A stretch of 64,000 nt of DNA from Eledone cirrhosa (taxonomy: Eukaryota > Mollusca > Cephalopoda > Octopoda > Eledonidae): assembly GCA_964016885.1 (NCBI GenBank), contig OZ024740.1, positions 294,542,597 through 294,606,596 of the forward strand, in the 5' to 3' direction. Position 1 is the first letter of the stretch. Every line of letters begins with the position of its first letter. Shown piece after piece: positions 1 through 11,600 of the stretch. A program made the position numbers and the translations under genes. The notes beneath the pieces were generated by a model. The model saw only the letters and a list, made by a program, of their open reading frames with translations. It made no database searches and was not told the origin of the DNA.

Positions 1-274
1 ACTTGGTTAACTATCCGGGTGACCATGGTGTCTCCCACCGAACCAGATGCCTTCAGCATCTCAGCAACTATTTCCGAAGGCCCAGCCGCCTTACCCGTCT
101 TCATATCTTTGATTGCCTTACTTATTATACTACCTTCAACTAACACTGCTGGTCCCTCTATTGGATCGATCTGGGGGAGACTGTCTTTCTCCCATTTGTT
201 CTCCTCATTTAGAAGCCTTTCGTAGTGACACTTCCAAGCTACCTTCTTATCAGCGTCGGTGATGGCAAGTATGC
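1..274 (-). mobile_element. LINE-A reverse transcriptase fragment
   Basis: Nearly identical to 36714-36985 of the larger LINE-A copy. On the minus strand it encodes the segment just upstream of the RT core (LLNEEN...DPIEGPA...[21 protein letters not shown]). It continues past the left edge of the window and breaks off on the right into a TA-rich microsatellite. The isolated piece is not a functional gene. Confidence 0.85.
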
Positions 275-295
275 CATACATATATATATATATAC

Positions 296-346
<51 letters not shown>

Positions 347-437
347 ATCATATATACATATATATATACATATACATATATACATATCTATATATATATA
401 CACACATATATATATATATATACACATATATATATAT

Positions 438-487
<50 letters not shown>

Positions 488-650
488 CACACACATATAT
501 ATATATTATATATGTATATATACACATATATATATATATTATATATATATACACATTATATATATATATATATATAGTAATAATAATAAATGTGAAGACT
601 AAAATCCAAAGAGGGCTCGATAAGGATATATATATATATATATATATATC
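275..650. repeat. TA/TATACA microsatellite
   Basis: Long run of alternating TA with interspersed CA steps, interrupted by a short unique stretch around 580-625. Apparent reading frames here are low-complexity Tyr/Ile/Cys artefacts. Confidence 0.95.
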
Positions 651-812
651 AACCTCCGTACTTGCATTATTGAATTGCTAAGCTACAGGACACAAAGGGA
701 CTGTAACATTATCTAGACTGGTGTGCACACATACACACATACACACACCAGATGTGATGTGGCAGCGTCATTAGAGTGGTGGATATATATATATATATAA
801 GAAAAAGAAATA

Positions 813-1046
813 GAAAATGCAACTGGAGTCTTTTTAAGAATATTTATTTATTTCCTTTACCGGTTTCACAGTTCTTACACTTTTCAAAAGTAGAATTGAG
901 ATGGAGGGTTTGTGGATTGTCTTGCATCTGATGTGGGACAAACCACAAAACTTCCATCTCAATTCTACTTTTGAAAAGCATAAGAACTGTGAAACCAGTA
1001 AAGGAAATAAATAAATATTCTTAAAAACACTCCAGTTGCATTTTTG
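813..1046. repeat. Foldback inverted repeat, about 100-bp arms
   Basis: The arm at 813-915 is the imperfect reverse complement of 943-1046, with about 27 nt of spacer. (TA)n tracts lie on both sides (about 783-799 and 1116-1154). It would fold into one long hairpin. No coding potential. Confidence 0.85.
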
Positions 1047-1113
1047 ATTTCTTTTCCTTATACTTTCACCCATGTAGAACATCTCGTTTTTTATTTTTAA
1101 AAAACCTCATTTT

Positions 1114-1115
<2 letters not shown>

Positions 1116-1154
<39 letters not shown>
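1116..1154. repeat. (TA)n microsatellite
   Basis: Uninterrupted TA dinucleotides. Confidence 0.95.
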
Positions 1155-1158
<4 letters not shown>

Positions 1159-1626
1159 TAAAAAGAGTAAAATTTCACTAAAATTTAACTTTTTCAGTGA
1201 AATATTTTAATTGAATGACCCAAATCCCTAATGCTGACTATTTCCAATTAGGCTTTCAAGAAAAGAAAATGTTGTTACTGAAATGTGTTCTATGGCTGAC
1301 AAAATACTACACTGTCTATGCATGTACACCTTCAGAGGCCAGATGTTATAAATTAGAACTGACATAAACAGTGGATAGTAAGTAGAAAAAGTAAAATGAA
1401 GAACAGTAACTTTCAAGAAGCGGATATTAAGATGCCAGCACTCTTTTATGCTATTAAGATGCTTCTTTGCCCAACCACTGGCTGATGACTGTTTTGGAGT
1501 GTTTTTGAAAATATTTCTCCATCTCTTTAACACTTATCTTTTTACAACACTTTTGTCTATAAAATTAAGGATGGATAAAATCATACGCCCCTCTCATCTT
1601 TAACACACACACACATATATATATGG

Positions 1627-1700
1627 ATCCCTATTCCATTGACTTTGTTAACAAATTAATATATATATAAATTTGTTAACAAAGTAAGTGGAACAGAGAT
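1627..1700. repeat. Small foldback around a TA core
   Basis: Arms 1627-1657 and 1670-1700 are inverted copies with a few mismatches (core 'gactttgttaacaaatt' / 'aatttgttaacaaagt') separated by a TA-rich loop. Confidence 0.75.
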
Positions 1701-2281
1701 TCATAACGCACAAATTAATACACTTTATTCAAATTTTCAAAATACCACATTTAACAGTTAATATTTCTATACATCTATACATCCATAGACACACACATAC
1801 ATATACATGTACACATATGCATACATCATACATATGCATGTCTTTATGCAATATTTAAATGTGTTTTTTTATTATTATAAGCATTCGTTAACAATAACCT
1901 TGTTGCATGTATGAATCCAAATGACCAACTAATATTTCCCTGTACAATGATGTCTCAGATTGAATTAGAAATAGAAGTGCATTTTATAAGATTGTTGCAG
2001 TAATGTGTCTTTTGAGAGAGAGAGAGGGAGATATCCCTTTTCTTAAATGAAAGTCACTGCCTGATAGTTGTTGTAATCCAGTTAAACATATTTTTATATA
2101 ATATTATGTTGGAATGTATTAATTTAAATAGAAACTCGTTTAAATTGGTGCTTTTCTTTCAGAGAACCACAGGTGGCTTTGGGTGGTTCAATATCAAATG
2201 GGATATAAAAGATATGTCAAAAACTTGAAAAACCAGTGCCAGAAGGGAGCATAGTATAATATAATAATGGTGTATTAATAT

Positions 2282-2466
2282 AATTGTTTCTACGTTAGGC
2301 ACAAGGCCGGCAATTACCCAGTGCATTACTGGTACTTTATTTTATCGACCCCGTAAGGATGAAAGGCAAAGTTAACCTCGGCGGGATTTGAACTCAGATT
2401 GTAAAGGGACGTAACTATGCTGGAAAGCATGGCGTCCGACCCTCTACCGATACTGCCAATCCACAT
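2282..2466 (-). mobile_element. SINE-B copy
   Basis: Read on the minus strand it starts 'gtggattggcagtatcggta' and carries a B-box-like 'gttcaaatcccgcc', followed by 'cgataaaataaagtaccag' and 'cacaaggcc'-type sequence in reverse. This layout indicates a tRNA-derived SINE. The same unit recurs at 9745-9950, 10120-10345, 17913-18009, 45315-45480, 50807-51007, 57700-57800, 60868-61045 and 61235-61425. Confidence 0.75.
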
Positions 2467-3245
2467 AATGGTGTATTAATATAATGCTTTTTAGATGTTA
2501 GAAAAGGTTATCATTTTGGATGCTGGTTCTTCATTGGAAGAAAAAAGTAGACATATGAAAGAAAAAAAATAAATCAAGGGAAAAAAAGGAAGAAGAAAGA
2601 AAATAGATGTAGTTGCTAATCAACCATCTTTAGAAGAAAAATGATATTAATTCATAGAATCACTAACATCAGCTTCTCCATCACCTTATGCTGCCAGCCA
2701 TCACTCCCTTTCTCCAAAACCACTTCTCAAAGACATCCATCACTCTCTCCCACCATCCACTACTTGCAATCTACCAGCAAACATATAGCTACCATTACTC
2801 CCCCCAGTATTACCTCTTTCATCATACTCTCACCCCCTTTTCTTCATTACTATCGCTCCTCTATTGGTCCCTCTCTTGTCACACATCCTCACCACTCACT
2901 ACAATTTATTATCTCTCCCACCCTTTCCTTAATCCCTCTAGTAATTCTATGCTCTCTTAGCTATTCACCCTCTCATCATCTGCCTTGACCCCTTTAGTCC
3001 TGCAAGTACACTCAGTAAAGTGGAATTGATTGAGCCAAGATAAAATGTACCTAGCACATTATGTAAAGAGGTTGGCAATTGGAAAGGTATCCAACTGTAG
3101 TAACCATGCCAAAAATGGAATTAATGAGCAAGATGTGGCTCTCTGACCCATCTAATCCATGCCAGCATGGAAAAACAGGCATAAAATAATGATAGTCATG
3201 ACTGCATAGTGTTTTCAGTAAACACAGCAAATTTGATATCGTGAT

Positions 3246-3497
3246 GTGAACAAGTACCTACAGGAAAAAAGGTTTAACCCCCCCAAGGACATTCATGCTG
3301 ACGTGGTTGCTACATTAGGGGATGATGTTCTAGCTTTATCAACACTGGAAAAATGGGCAGCTGAATTTAGGAAGGAAAAGGAAAGTCTTGAAGATGACCA
3401 AGGTCTGGATGCCCTGCAATTGACACCATCCAGGAAAACATTGTTCACCAAATGGTGATGGATTACAGGCGATTGACTATAAATCAAAAGAAAATTG
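3246..3497 (+). pseudogene. mariner-type transposase N-terminal remnant
   Basis: The frame opening at 3246 reads NPPKDIHADVVATLGDD and STLEKWAAEFRKEKESLEDD, which resembles the paired helix-turn-helix DNA-binding region of mariner transposases. After a break near 3420 another frame continues HQMVMDYRRLTINQ, the next conserved block. The catalytic DDD domain is absent, so this is a dead fragment. Family assignment is from recalled motif patterns, not alignment. Confidence 0.7.
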
Positions 3498-3499
3498 AC

Positions 3500-3665
3500 G
3501 AAAAGGGTCTTGTAGTCAGTGTTGCAGCATATATATAAACTTTACTGGCATATTACAATGTTTCAACATCAATCAGCTCAGGATACAATCATAATAACTG
3601 GGGTCTGACTCTTCCTCAACATCTCATCAGATATGTGAGTTGATATGTGTAAAGACATGAGATGT
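3500..3665 (+). repeat. Interspersed repeat paired with 5876-6045
   Basis: The block containing 'tttactggcatattacaatg' and 'catctcatcagatatgtgag' is the imperfect reverse complement of 5876-6045. The pair forms an inverted repeat about 2.2 kb apart. Confidence 0.7.
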
Positions 3666-3736
3666 GCTTGGAACAGTGAACTGTAACTGTAGTTACACAA
3701 TTACCTAACATATATAAATATATATATATATATACT

Positions 3737-4110
3737 AAATGCAAGCAATGGGTACACAAGAGATGTAGTGGAATCTCAGGCAGGCTAACAAAGAATGTAG
3801 GTTTTACTTGTGGCCTGTGCACAGAGTCAGTAAGTAGCAAGTACCCTCAGGATACAACCACCCTCAAATGCTCAGAGAGCTCGGTTGAAGTGGTAGATAG
3901 TTTCCGTTACCTGGGTGACGAAATCAGTAGTGGGGGAGGGTGGTCTGAAAGCGCAGTAACCAGAGTGAGATCGGGCTGGAGAAAATTCAGCTACTACAGT
4001 TACTAACTACAAAAGGTTTTTCCCTCAAAATGAAAGGCAGACTGTATGATGCATGTATACAAACAACAATGTTGCACAGCAGCAAGACTTGGGCACTGTG
4101 TGAGATAAAC
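3737..4110 (+). mobile_element. LINE-A fragment (zinc finger to post-RT region)
   Basis: Encodes, with breaks, [14 protein letters not shown], a CxxC pair (TCGLC), [18 protein letters not shown], and [16 protein letters not shown]. These match the PHD-like finger and downstream region of LINE-A at 53.7-55.7 kb. Here the CxxC that closes the finger is present, unlike the 53.7 kb copy. Confidence 0.85.
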
Positions 4111-4179
4111 ATGGTCTTCTGACCGGTGTTTTCACTAAGGGTCAATCCATCCTACTCATGAATGATGGACACTAATCAA

Positions 4180-4333
4180 CGAGGCTGATGATATATATAT
4201 CTATATATATATTTATGCGTGTATATATATGAAATGTGTACGTATATGTATGATATGCGTATGTATATGACATATATATGGTATATTTATATGCACACAT
4301 ATATATATATATGTGTATATCATTATCATGATA

Positions 4334-4372
<39 letters not shown>
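4180..4372. repeat. TA-rich microsatellite
   Basis: TA/TATG/CATATA low-complexity tract. Confidence 0.9.
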
Positions 4373-4373
<1 letters not shown>

Positions 4374-4652
4374 GCTGGTGCCACACCATACTATAAAGTG
4401 AACGTGTAGGTGTCATGACAAAAAGCACCCAGCACACACTGTAAAGTGGGCATGTAAAAAGCACCCAGCACACACTGTCAATAGGGTTGGTGTTAGGAAG
4501 GGCATCCAGTCATAGAAAACCAGCCAGATACACTCCTATATGAGGGAGACACGGGCACCTGACCCAACTTGCCTCTAAATGGAACAAACCCATCTAACCC
4601 ATGCTAGCATGGAAGATAGACGTTAATTGATGATGATGATGATGATGATGAT
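4373..4652 (+). mobile_element. LINE-A/SINE 3' tail ending in (ATG)n
   Basis: Contains two partial copies of the 'aaaaagcacccagcacacac' unit, then 'ggtgttaggaagggcatcca', 'cccatgctagcatggaa' and a (gat)n end. This is the same 3' tail seen after the LINE-A ORF at 55.6-55.9 kb. Confidence 0.8.
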
Positions 4653-4680
4653 GATAATATATATATATATATATATATAT

Positions 4681-5097
4681 CATCATCATCATAATCATTG
4701 TTTTTTGTCAACATTTCCATGCTAGCATGAGTTATACAGGACTTTTTGAGGCAATGTTTTACAATCAGATGCCCATCCTGATGCCAACTCTTTTAGTTGT
4801 TTCTTACGGCACACAGGGATATGGTGTACTTATTCTAAACTGGATACACACTTTAAATCATCATCATTATCATCATCACCGTTTAACATCCATTTTTCCA
4901 TGCTAGCATGGGTGAGGTGAGTTATTCTGCTGTGAGACAAGCCAGATCAGATGACCGCGTCTTGCTCATCAGAACTGCTTCTGGTTTGGTGTCTACAGCT
5001 GGATGCCCTTCCTAACACCAACCACATTTTTTTCAATGTGGACTCGGTGCTTTTTGTTATGACCACTTGACAGTGTTGACTGTAGATGATGATGATG

Positions 5098-5146
<49 letters not shown>

Positions 5147-5250
5147 CATATACACACAACAACATAAGTATTTTGTTGTGTTTTAATTGTATAATATATA
5201 AATATCATCATCATCATCACCATTTTACGTCCATTCTTCCACGCTAGCAT
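4681..5250 (-). mobile_element. Three degenerate LINE/SINE 3' tails
   Basis: Blocks beginning (catcat)n at 4681, 4858 and 5203 each continue with the reverse complement of the tail ('ccatgctagcatg', 'tggatgcccttcctaacacc'). The 4858 copy runs to about 5095, where a second TA tract begins. Non-coding. Confidence 0.75.
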
Positions 5251-5784
5251 GGGTTAGACACATGTTTAACATATATACATGTGTGCGTGTGTGTGTGTGT
5301 TCATTTTTAGGTCTGTTTTTCTAGGTTGTCACAGTTCATGTAAAATCCTATCTCACTCACACATCCCATTTTTGGCATGTTTGCTATGGATGAATGCTCT
5401 TTCTATATCCAACCACTTTAAAAAGTGTACTAGATGTATTTTACCATGACACAGGCACAAGAATGATTGTATCACATTATTCCATTCTAAAAGTTATAAA
5501 TGTGTGTTAAATGCAATTTGACACCAGATATTATATAATGCTCAAATGATTTCACACACAAAACTGTGGCTAACTTAAATTTTATTTATACAATAGAAAA
5601 GTCATCTAAGTGTGAGATATAATACACATTTGAAACTATTATTACTTATTAATTTACAGAAAAATAACTCATATGTTCATTGGAATTGTCTGGTGAAAGT
5701 ATTTCACATTTTAACACAAAGTATTATATATAATAATGTTATAGTAAGTCTTAGCTATTGGAATTATCATATATAATAATATAT

Positions 5785-6045
5785 TTGTTTCTACTTTTGG
5801 CCAGCAATTACCCAGTGCATTACTGGTGCTTAATTTCATCGATCCCGTAAGGATGAAATGTCAAACAAGCAGTTTGACATTCCAAGCACATCTCATGTCT
5901 TTACACATATAAACTCACATATCTGATGAGATGTTGAGGAAGAGTGGGGCCCCAGTCATTATGATTGTACACTGAGCTGATTGATATTGAAACATTATAA
6001 CATGCCAATAAAGTTTATATATATGCTGCAGCAATGACTTCGATC
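5785..6045. repeat. SINE-B fragment followed by an interspersed repeat
   Basis: 5785-5865 matches the terminal part of SINE-B ('ccagcaattacccagtgcat'). 5876-6045 is the inverted partner of 3500-3665. Confidence 0.65.
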
Positions 6046-6048
6046 CTA

Positions 6049-6049
<1 letters not shown>

Positions 6050-6093
<44 letters not shown>

Positions 6094-6173
6094 GTCTGTT
6101 CACACATGTGCTAACCTGTTGGACATCAAGCATGCATGTAAAGAAAAGCCAAAGCATTAAATTCTAATTATAC

Positions 6174-6209
<36 letters not shown>

Positions 6210-6469
6210 CATACACACACACATATATATATATACACATACACATATATATATATATACACATACACATATATATATATATACACATACACATATATAT
6301 ATATATACACACATACATATATATATACACATACACATATATATATATACACACACACATAGATATATATGGGTTCAAATGTTAATAATACAGACTTAAC
6401 TTAAAAAATTATTGAGTGAGTGAGGAAACGACTGAAGCTGTGTCCATTCTATTCCATAAACTTTGTCCC

Positions 6470-6508
<39 letters not shown>

Positions 6509-6645
6509 TGTGTATGCCTGTGTGTGTGTATGTGCATGTGTCTGTATGCTTGTGTGTGCATACTTGTGTGTGCATGTGTGTGCGAATGCCTGTGCGTGCA
6601 TGTGTGTATGCCTGTGTGCTTGTCTCCATGTAACACTGTTTAGTG
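6050..6645. repeat. Cluster of TA, TACACA and TG microsatellites
   Basis: (TA)n at 6052-6092 and 6178-6372, then (TA)n to (TG)n at 6475-6640. The apparent frames on both strands are dinucleotide artefacts. Confidence 0.95.
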
Positions 6646-7009
6646 GTCACATTTGTTTATGACCAGCAAAAGATAATACTTTCATCAGATGGAGGTCATT
6701 GATATATACCACACTTCAAAATAAATTATAGGTTGTCATCAGGAAAAAACAGGTATAACCACCCCACCAACCACTCCCTGGTGATATATATATATGTGTG
6801 TGTCTGTGTGTGTCCACTGCCACCACCACCACTATATGTAGAATAATTGTTTCTACTTTTGGCACAAGGTCAGCAATTATCCCAGTTCTTATTCATCGTT
6901 ACTGCTAGTTATTTCAATGACCACATCTTGCTCACACAGCATCAATTTCTACAGCTCAATATCCTTCCTAACATGAACCATTTTACAGAGAGTACTGGAC
7001 ATGTGACAC

Positions 7010-7250
7010 ACATGGATGATAATCAATGAGTGAAGAAATAACAGGAAATGTCAATGGAAAGAAGCCACAGTAGAGGTAGACCAAGAAAGACCTGGGCGAG
7101 GTTGTGAGAGTTGACCTCAAATTCGCTGAGACACACAGAGGAGATAACAAAGAAATGTAGCGAGTTGGGAGATGCTGTGCTGAGAAGGACCCACCCAACC
7201 CATGCAAGCATGGAAAAATGGACATAAAAACGATGATGATGCAATACTGG
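7010..7250 (+). mobile_element. LINE-D C-terminal fragment plus tail
   Basis: One frame reads MERSHSRGRPRKTW, a pattern typical of the extreme C-terminus of LINE reverse transcriptases. It is followed by 'cccatgcaagcatgg' and a gatgatg end. A related copy lies at 29430-29612. Confidence 0.6.
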
Positions 7251-7804
7251 ACACATTTTATCATGGCACCAACACTACAGAAGTTGTCTTGGCACCAACA
7301 AAACTACAGTCATCTTTATTGTATGTTGTCTTTATAATTAAACATATTTCAAAATTATTATAGTAGCCATGCTGTGTAAGTTGTTGAAGCATACCTTAAG
7401 ATTGTGTCTCAAACTATAAGTCCCAGCTGCAAAAGCAGTGGAAACAAACTACATCTCATCAAGGTTAATTCTGCCCTTAATGAGTTTTGCTGTTACTCTT
7501 CTGTAACCTGATACAATAAATTTGATGCCTCTGTAATTGTTTCACTCATGCAACCTGTGGGACAAACACCTGTTGAAGGTTATGCCTCAGTCCCATTGCT
7601 GTAAATGTACAGTTAATTACATACGCTGTTCCCTGGGTGATTGTTGCATTATCTATTGCATATTTTCCTCCCCTTTATATCTGTGTTTACTACATCAACC
7701 CACTAAACCTTACCTACAGCAAATTACCAGATATAAAGAAACATTCATTGTACTAACACTGTTTTGAGAAGCCAATAGAGTGTCATTGAAAATTCAAAGC
7801 AAAC

Positions 7805-7888
7805 ATCTACTATAAATATTATATATATATACATATATATATACATAGACACACACACACACACGTGTGTGTATATATATATATATAT
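7805..7888. repeat. TA/CA microsatellite
   Basis: TA, then (AC)n, then GTGTGT and TA, forming a short self-complementary low-complexity tract next to a SINE. Confidence 0.9.
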
Positions 7889-8235
7889 CATCATTCATCA
7901 TCATCATTTCATTTTACGTCCGCTTTTTCCCTGCTTGCAAGGGTGGGACGAGAACTGATTCTGGCTTGATTTCTACAGCTGGATGCCCTTCCTAACACCA
8001 ACCTCATTTACAGTGAGTGCTGCGTGCTTTTTTGCTGTGGCACCTACACGTCCTCTTTGCAGTGGAATGATAGGGACCCCAGTCCCTATCATCTCATTTC
8101 TACAGCTGAGTAAACTGGAGCAATGTGAAATAAAGTGCCTTGCTCAAGGAAACAACACATCACCTGGTCTGAGAATTGAACTCACAACCTTTCGATTGCA
8201 AGGCCAATGCTCTAACCACTAAGCCATGTGCCTCC
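7889..8235 (-). mobile_element. SINE-A, full-length copy
   Basis: On the minus strand: tRNA-like head (A-box region 'tggcttagtggttagagcat', B box 'gttcaattct'), a central domain ('cattgctccagtttactcag'), then a tail ending 'cggacgtaaaatgaaatgat'. Pol III-transcribed, LINE-mobilised elements have this layout. Other near-complete copies are 27118-27442 and 37815-38152. Confidence 0.85.
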
Positions 8236-8449
8236 ATATATATATATATACTTACGGTAAACATTGAAATATGTATCACAACCTTATCAATAAAGGAGTT
8301 TAACATCTGCAACTACTTCGCATTTTCTTATTTTATATATATATATATATATCCAAAATTAAAATTAAGGGTTGTCATGTCTGAGAGACATGCGCCATAT
8401 CCACTGTAGAATAAGCTCAAAGATTCCAATGAATAGATCCGAGCATTAC

Positions 8450-8690
8450 ATATCAACTAGAAATAGATTAACATATATATATATATATATATAAAATAAA
8501 CCTATGAAACAATCACAGGGAATAATTTGTAAAGAATGTAAGCACACATAGCTAGGTAGGTAACTAATTAAAGTTTAACTAGAACTTCAAATATATTTGT
8601 ATATATTTCTTTAAGTAAGAAATATATGTGATTGTTTCATATGTTTATTTTATATATATATATGTCAATCTATTTCTAGTTGATATATAT
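8450..8690. repeat. Foldback inverted repeat, about 65-bp arms
   Basis: 8450-8517 ('tatcaactagaaatagatt', TA tract, 'ataaaataaacc', 'gaaacaatcaca') is mirrored as the reverse complement at 8627-8690, around about 110 nt of spacer. Confidence 0.8.
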
Positions 8691-8706
8691 ACACACACAT
8701 ATATAT

Positions 8707-8940
8707 TACCATCATCACTGTTTAACGTCCATTTTTCCACGCTAGCATGGGTTAGATGAGTTGTCCTGTGTTGTGAGACAAGTCAGATCAGGTGACTGTG
8801 TTTTGCTCATACAGAACTGTATCTGGCTCAGTTTCTATGGCTGGATGCCCTACCTAATACCAACCACATTTACAGTGTGGACTGTGTTTTTTATCATGGC
8901 ACCAAAACAACTGATAGATTGGACTGGGTACACCAGGTGC
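8707..8940 (-). mobile_element. LINE/SINE 3' tail
   Basis: Reverse complement of the common tail: 'catcatcactgtttaacgtc', 'ccacgctagcatgggtt', 'ggctggatgccctacctaa'. Confidence 0.75.
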
Positions 8941-8963
8941 TATATATATATATATATATATAG

Positions 8964-9021
<58 letters not shown>
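8941..9021. repeat. (TA)n(TG)n microsatellite
   Basis: About 20 nt of TA followed by about 28 TG repeats. Confidence 0.95.
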
Positions 9022-9023
<2 letters not shown>

Positions 9024-9223
9024 ATAGCAGCAACAGGGATGGATGATGGTGAATGTAGAAGTCAGGAGGAGAGAAAACAATGGTTATTAATAAAGGGTGA
9101 CAGAGAGAGAGATTTATGTAAGCAGTTGGAGATGATGGTCAGGCGTATTGAATATGAATAAATGAAATGCCTTCCATCATTATATAGTTGCATGATACAT
9201 TCAATAAAATATAACAATAATAA

Positions 9224-9412
9224 AGGGCAGGCGTAGCTTCATGGTCAAAAAGTTTGCTTGGCAACCACAAAATTTTGGGTTCAACCCCACTGCATGGAAC
9301 CTTAGGCAAGTATCTTCTATTATAGCCTTGGATCAACGCATGTCTTGCAAGTGACAAATTTACTCAGTAGATGGAAATGATGAAGAAGCTTATCATGTGT
9401 GTGTGTGTGAGT
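9224..9412 (+). mobile_element. SINE-C, tRNA-derived with microsatellite end
   Basis: Starts 'ggcaggcgtagcttcatggt' (A-box-like) and carries the B-box-like 'gggttcaaccccact'. It ends in a (GT)n tract, as tRNA-derived cephalopod SINEs of this type do. Confidence 0.7.
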
Positions 9413-9744
9413 GTCATTATCATCATCATCATCGTTTAACGTCCAATTTCCAAGTTAGCATGAGTGGGATCGGTTGTCCCATTAGAGGCAATTCAGGTCA
9501 TATATATATATGTGCTAAAGGCAAACAAAAATAACAAAGCAAATAACATAGTACAATGAAGAAATATATTATTAGTTTTACACTTGGTATAGAAGGGAAA
9601 AAAGTCTTAACGTTTTGGACGCTAATCCTTCATCAGAAAATAGAATGAGAAATTAAAGAAAAAATAGAAAGACTGAGGGGACTGGGCAGTTGCAGAAACA
9701 AAATAAAATTTTTTAGAGAAAAAACATTTTTTTTTCTTTTCTAA

Positions 9745-10345
9745 TTTAAGTACAATCCAGCAATTTATGGGGAGGGAAAGTCACTTATATTGATCGCAGT
9801 ACATCACTGGTACTTTATTCTATCAACTTCAAAAGGACTAAAGGCAAACTTAACCTCAACAATATTTGAACTCAGAACGTAAAGAGTCATAACAAATACC
9901 ACAAAGCATTTGTCCGACGCTCTAACGGTTCTGCCAATCCACTGCTTCTAGTTCGACCAAATAATTGATGCCACATTATTTCAAAGCTAACTTACTTTGG
10001 AAAAAATGTTGTCCATTGCTCGTCTGTTGGTTATTTCAAAGATATCCACCACCATCAGTATATACATTTGTATTAAAAGAACGAAAGTATTCAATAGTAA
10101 TAAAAACGGAAGCATTTAATAATTGTTTCTAATTTCGGCTTGAGGTTAGCAAGTTCAAGGTAAGGAAGGGGAAAGTCGATTAAATCGACCCCAGTGCGTT
10201 ACTGGTGCTTTATTTTATTGAGCCTGTAAGGATGAACAGCAAAGCTAACCTCAGCGGGATTTGAAACCAGAATGTAAAGGGTCGTAACTATATGCCTCAA
10301 TGCATGTTGTCTAACACTCTATTGATACTGTCATCTATAAAACTA
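9745..10345 (-). mobile_element. Two SINE-B copies
   Basis: 9745-9950 and 10120-10345 both contain 'ttactggt(a/g)ctttattcta'-type sequence, an 'atttgaactcaga' B-box complement and a 'tctgccaatccac'-type end. They are diverged, hence old. Confidence 0.65.
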
Positions 10346-10374
10346 TTTACATTCTCAATTATGTCTTCAAAATC

Positions 10375-10585
10375 GTCTGAAAGTGCACTCGGTGATAAGA
10401 TATAAAAACGGTTTATTTTAATCTAAAAACTTTCATCATAATTTTATGTAAGAAATTTTAAGATATGTTCCAAACATCATTTTAATAATGAGAACGTTAG
10501 TTATATTAATTCTTGATTATTTACAAAATTATTTGAAATACACAGGCAGTGACTAGAAACATGGTAACGAAAGTGTTAAAGCTGT
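10375..10585. mobile_element. MITE-2 copy
   Basis: Shares 'cttccatcataattttatgta', 'gttccaaacatc' and the terminal 'atggtaacgaaagtgttaa' with the other MITE-2 copies. The left terminus is eroded. Confidence 0.6.
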
Positions 10586-10921
10586 ATATATGGGATACAA
10601 GTTGATGGGACACATGTTCACCAGTAGTGCCAGCCATTCCGTGAACCAGTAAAAAAAGGTTACAAAGAGTATCTATGCATTTATATATCATCTATCAATT
10701 TCGGTGGTTTGGGTGGTGACCTATACTGTCACATTTACAAATTATTTGTCTTAGGCTTTCTGCTCTAAGATCCAAGTGTAATGTTTTACTATTAAATGCA
10801 TACATGTCATCTTCACCATATGGCCGGTACACACATATACATTATATATATATATATATATATTTCCCTTGCTATCAGGGAAAACGGACGTTAAATGATG
10901 AATATATATATATATATATAT

Positions 10922-11245
10922 ACCCTAACCTCCGGCATTCGCGGTCCCGGTTATTCTTGGAATTTTCCTTTGAACCTAACTTGTTCGTGCAAACCACCGC
11001 ATATTCGCGGAATCGTAAATATCTTCCGCAATTAGTTTGGGGGGGCTTTTTTTGTGGCAATATATATATTTTTTAACGCTAAATTATTAATAACAATATA
11101 CCTCATTTGCCTACCTATTTTTATTATAATTTACGTTATATTTTGACGTTTATAGGCATTTTTATGGACCACGTCCGGTATTCGCGGTTTTTCACTTTTC
11201 GTAGAACGTAACTCCCGCCAATAACGGAGGAAACTGTGTGTGGAT
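10922..11245. mobile_element. CpG-containing element, possibly pogo/Tigger-like MITE
   Basis: Bounded by (TA)n on both sides. The repeated 'attcgcggt' motif appears at both ends ('cctccggcattcgcggt' left, 'ccggtattcgcggtttttc' right, then 'aacggaggaaactg'). This resembles non-autonomous pogo-type elements, but terminal inverted repeats are not clean, so the class is tentative. Confidence 0.4.
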
Positions 11246-11276
11246 ATATATATATATATATACTTCCTTTTTTAAT

Positions 11277-11585
11277 TTGTTTTGCAAGATTTCTTATCTG
11301 AAAACATGTGTTGAAATAGATATTGTTATACTTTGGGAGGGTCATAATGCTAATAAAAACACACACAACTACAAGATGGTGTAGGACAGAACAAAGGAAA
11401 GAGACACAAAATAAAAACCTAGTCACTGAGGAGCTCACAGAATGCTTGACGAAAGAGCTTTGACAATATATAAACAACCATTCGGTTATCGAACTAACCA
11501 ACCAACCGGAAATTTATAATAAATTGAAGTGAAAACCAACAGGTGCGTGTGTTTTTATTGGCAGTATGGCCCTCGCAAAGTATTA
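11277..11585. repeat. Interspersed 'gatattgttatactttggga' repeat, two segments
   Basis: 11277-11370 and 11529-11583 are opposite-orientation pieces of the repeat also found at 11917-12067 and 63600-63720. The family carries 'gttgaaa..gatattgttat' and 'gggagggtcat'. Confidence 0.65.
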
Positions 11586-11600
11586 TATATATATATATAT

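Noticed and set aside
239..681. Frames of 60-140 codons rich in Tyr/Ile/His/Cys (also at 6157-6378, 11730-11937, 37219-37567, 41031-41432)
   Set aside because: They are translations of (TA)n/(CA)n microsatellites in several frames at once.
2641..2988. 115-codon frame, Ser/Thr/Pro/His-rich
   Set aside because: Derived from a C/T-rich low-complexity stretch ('ctctcccaccatccac'-like); two overlapping frames are equally open and no motif is present.
7889..8235. tRNA gene at the SINE-A heads (also 27118, 37815, 59088)
   Set aside because: Box A and box B are visible, but no cloverleaf with a paired acceptor stem; always joined to SINE bodies.
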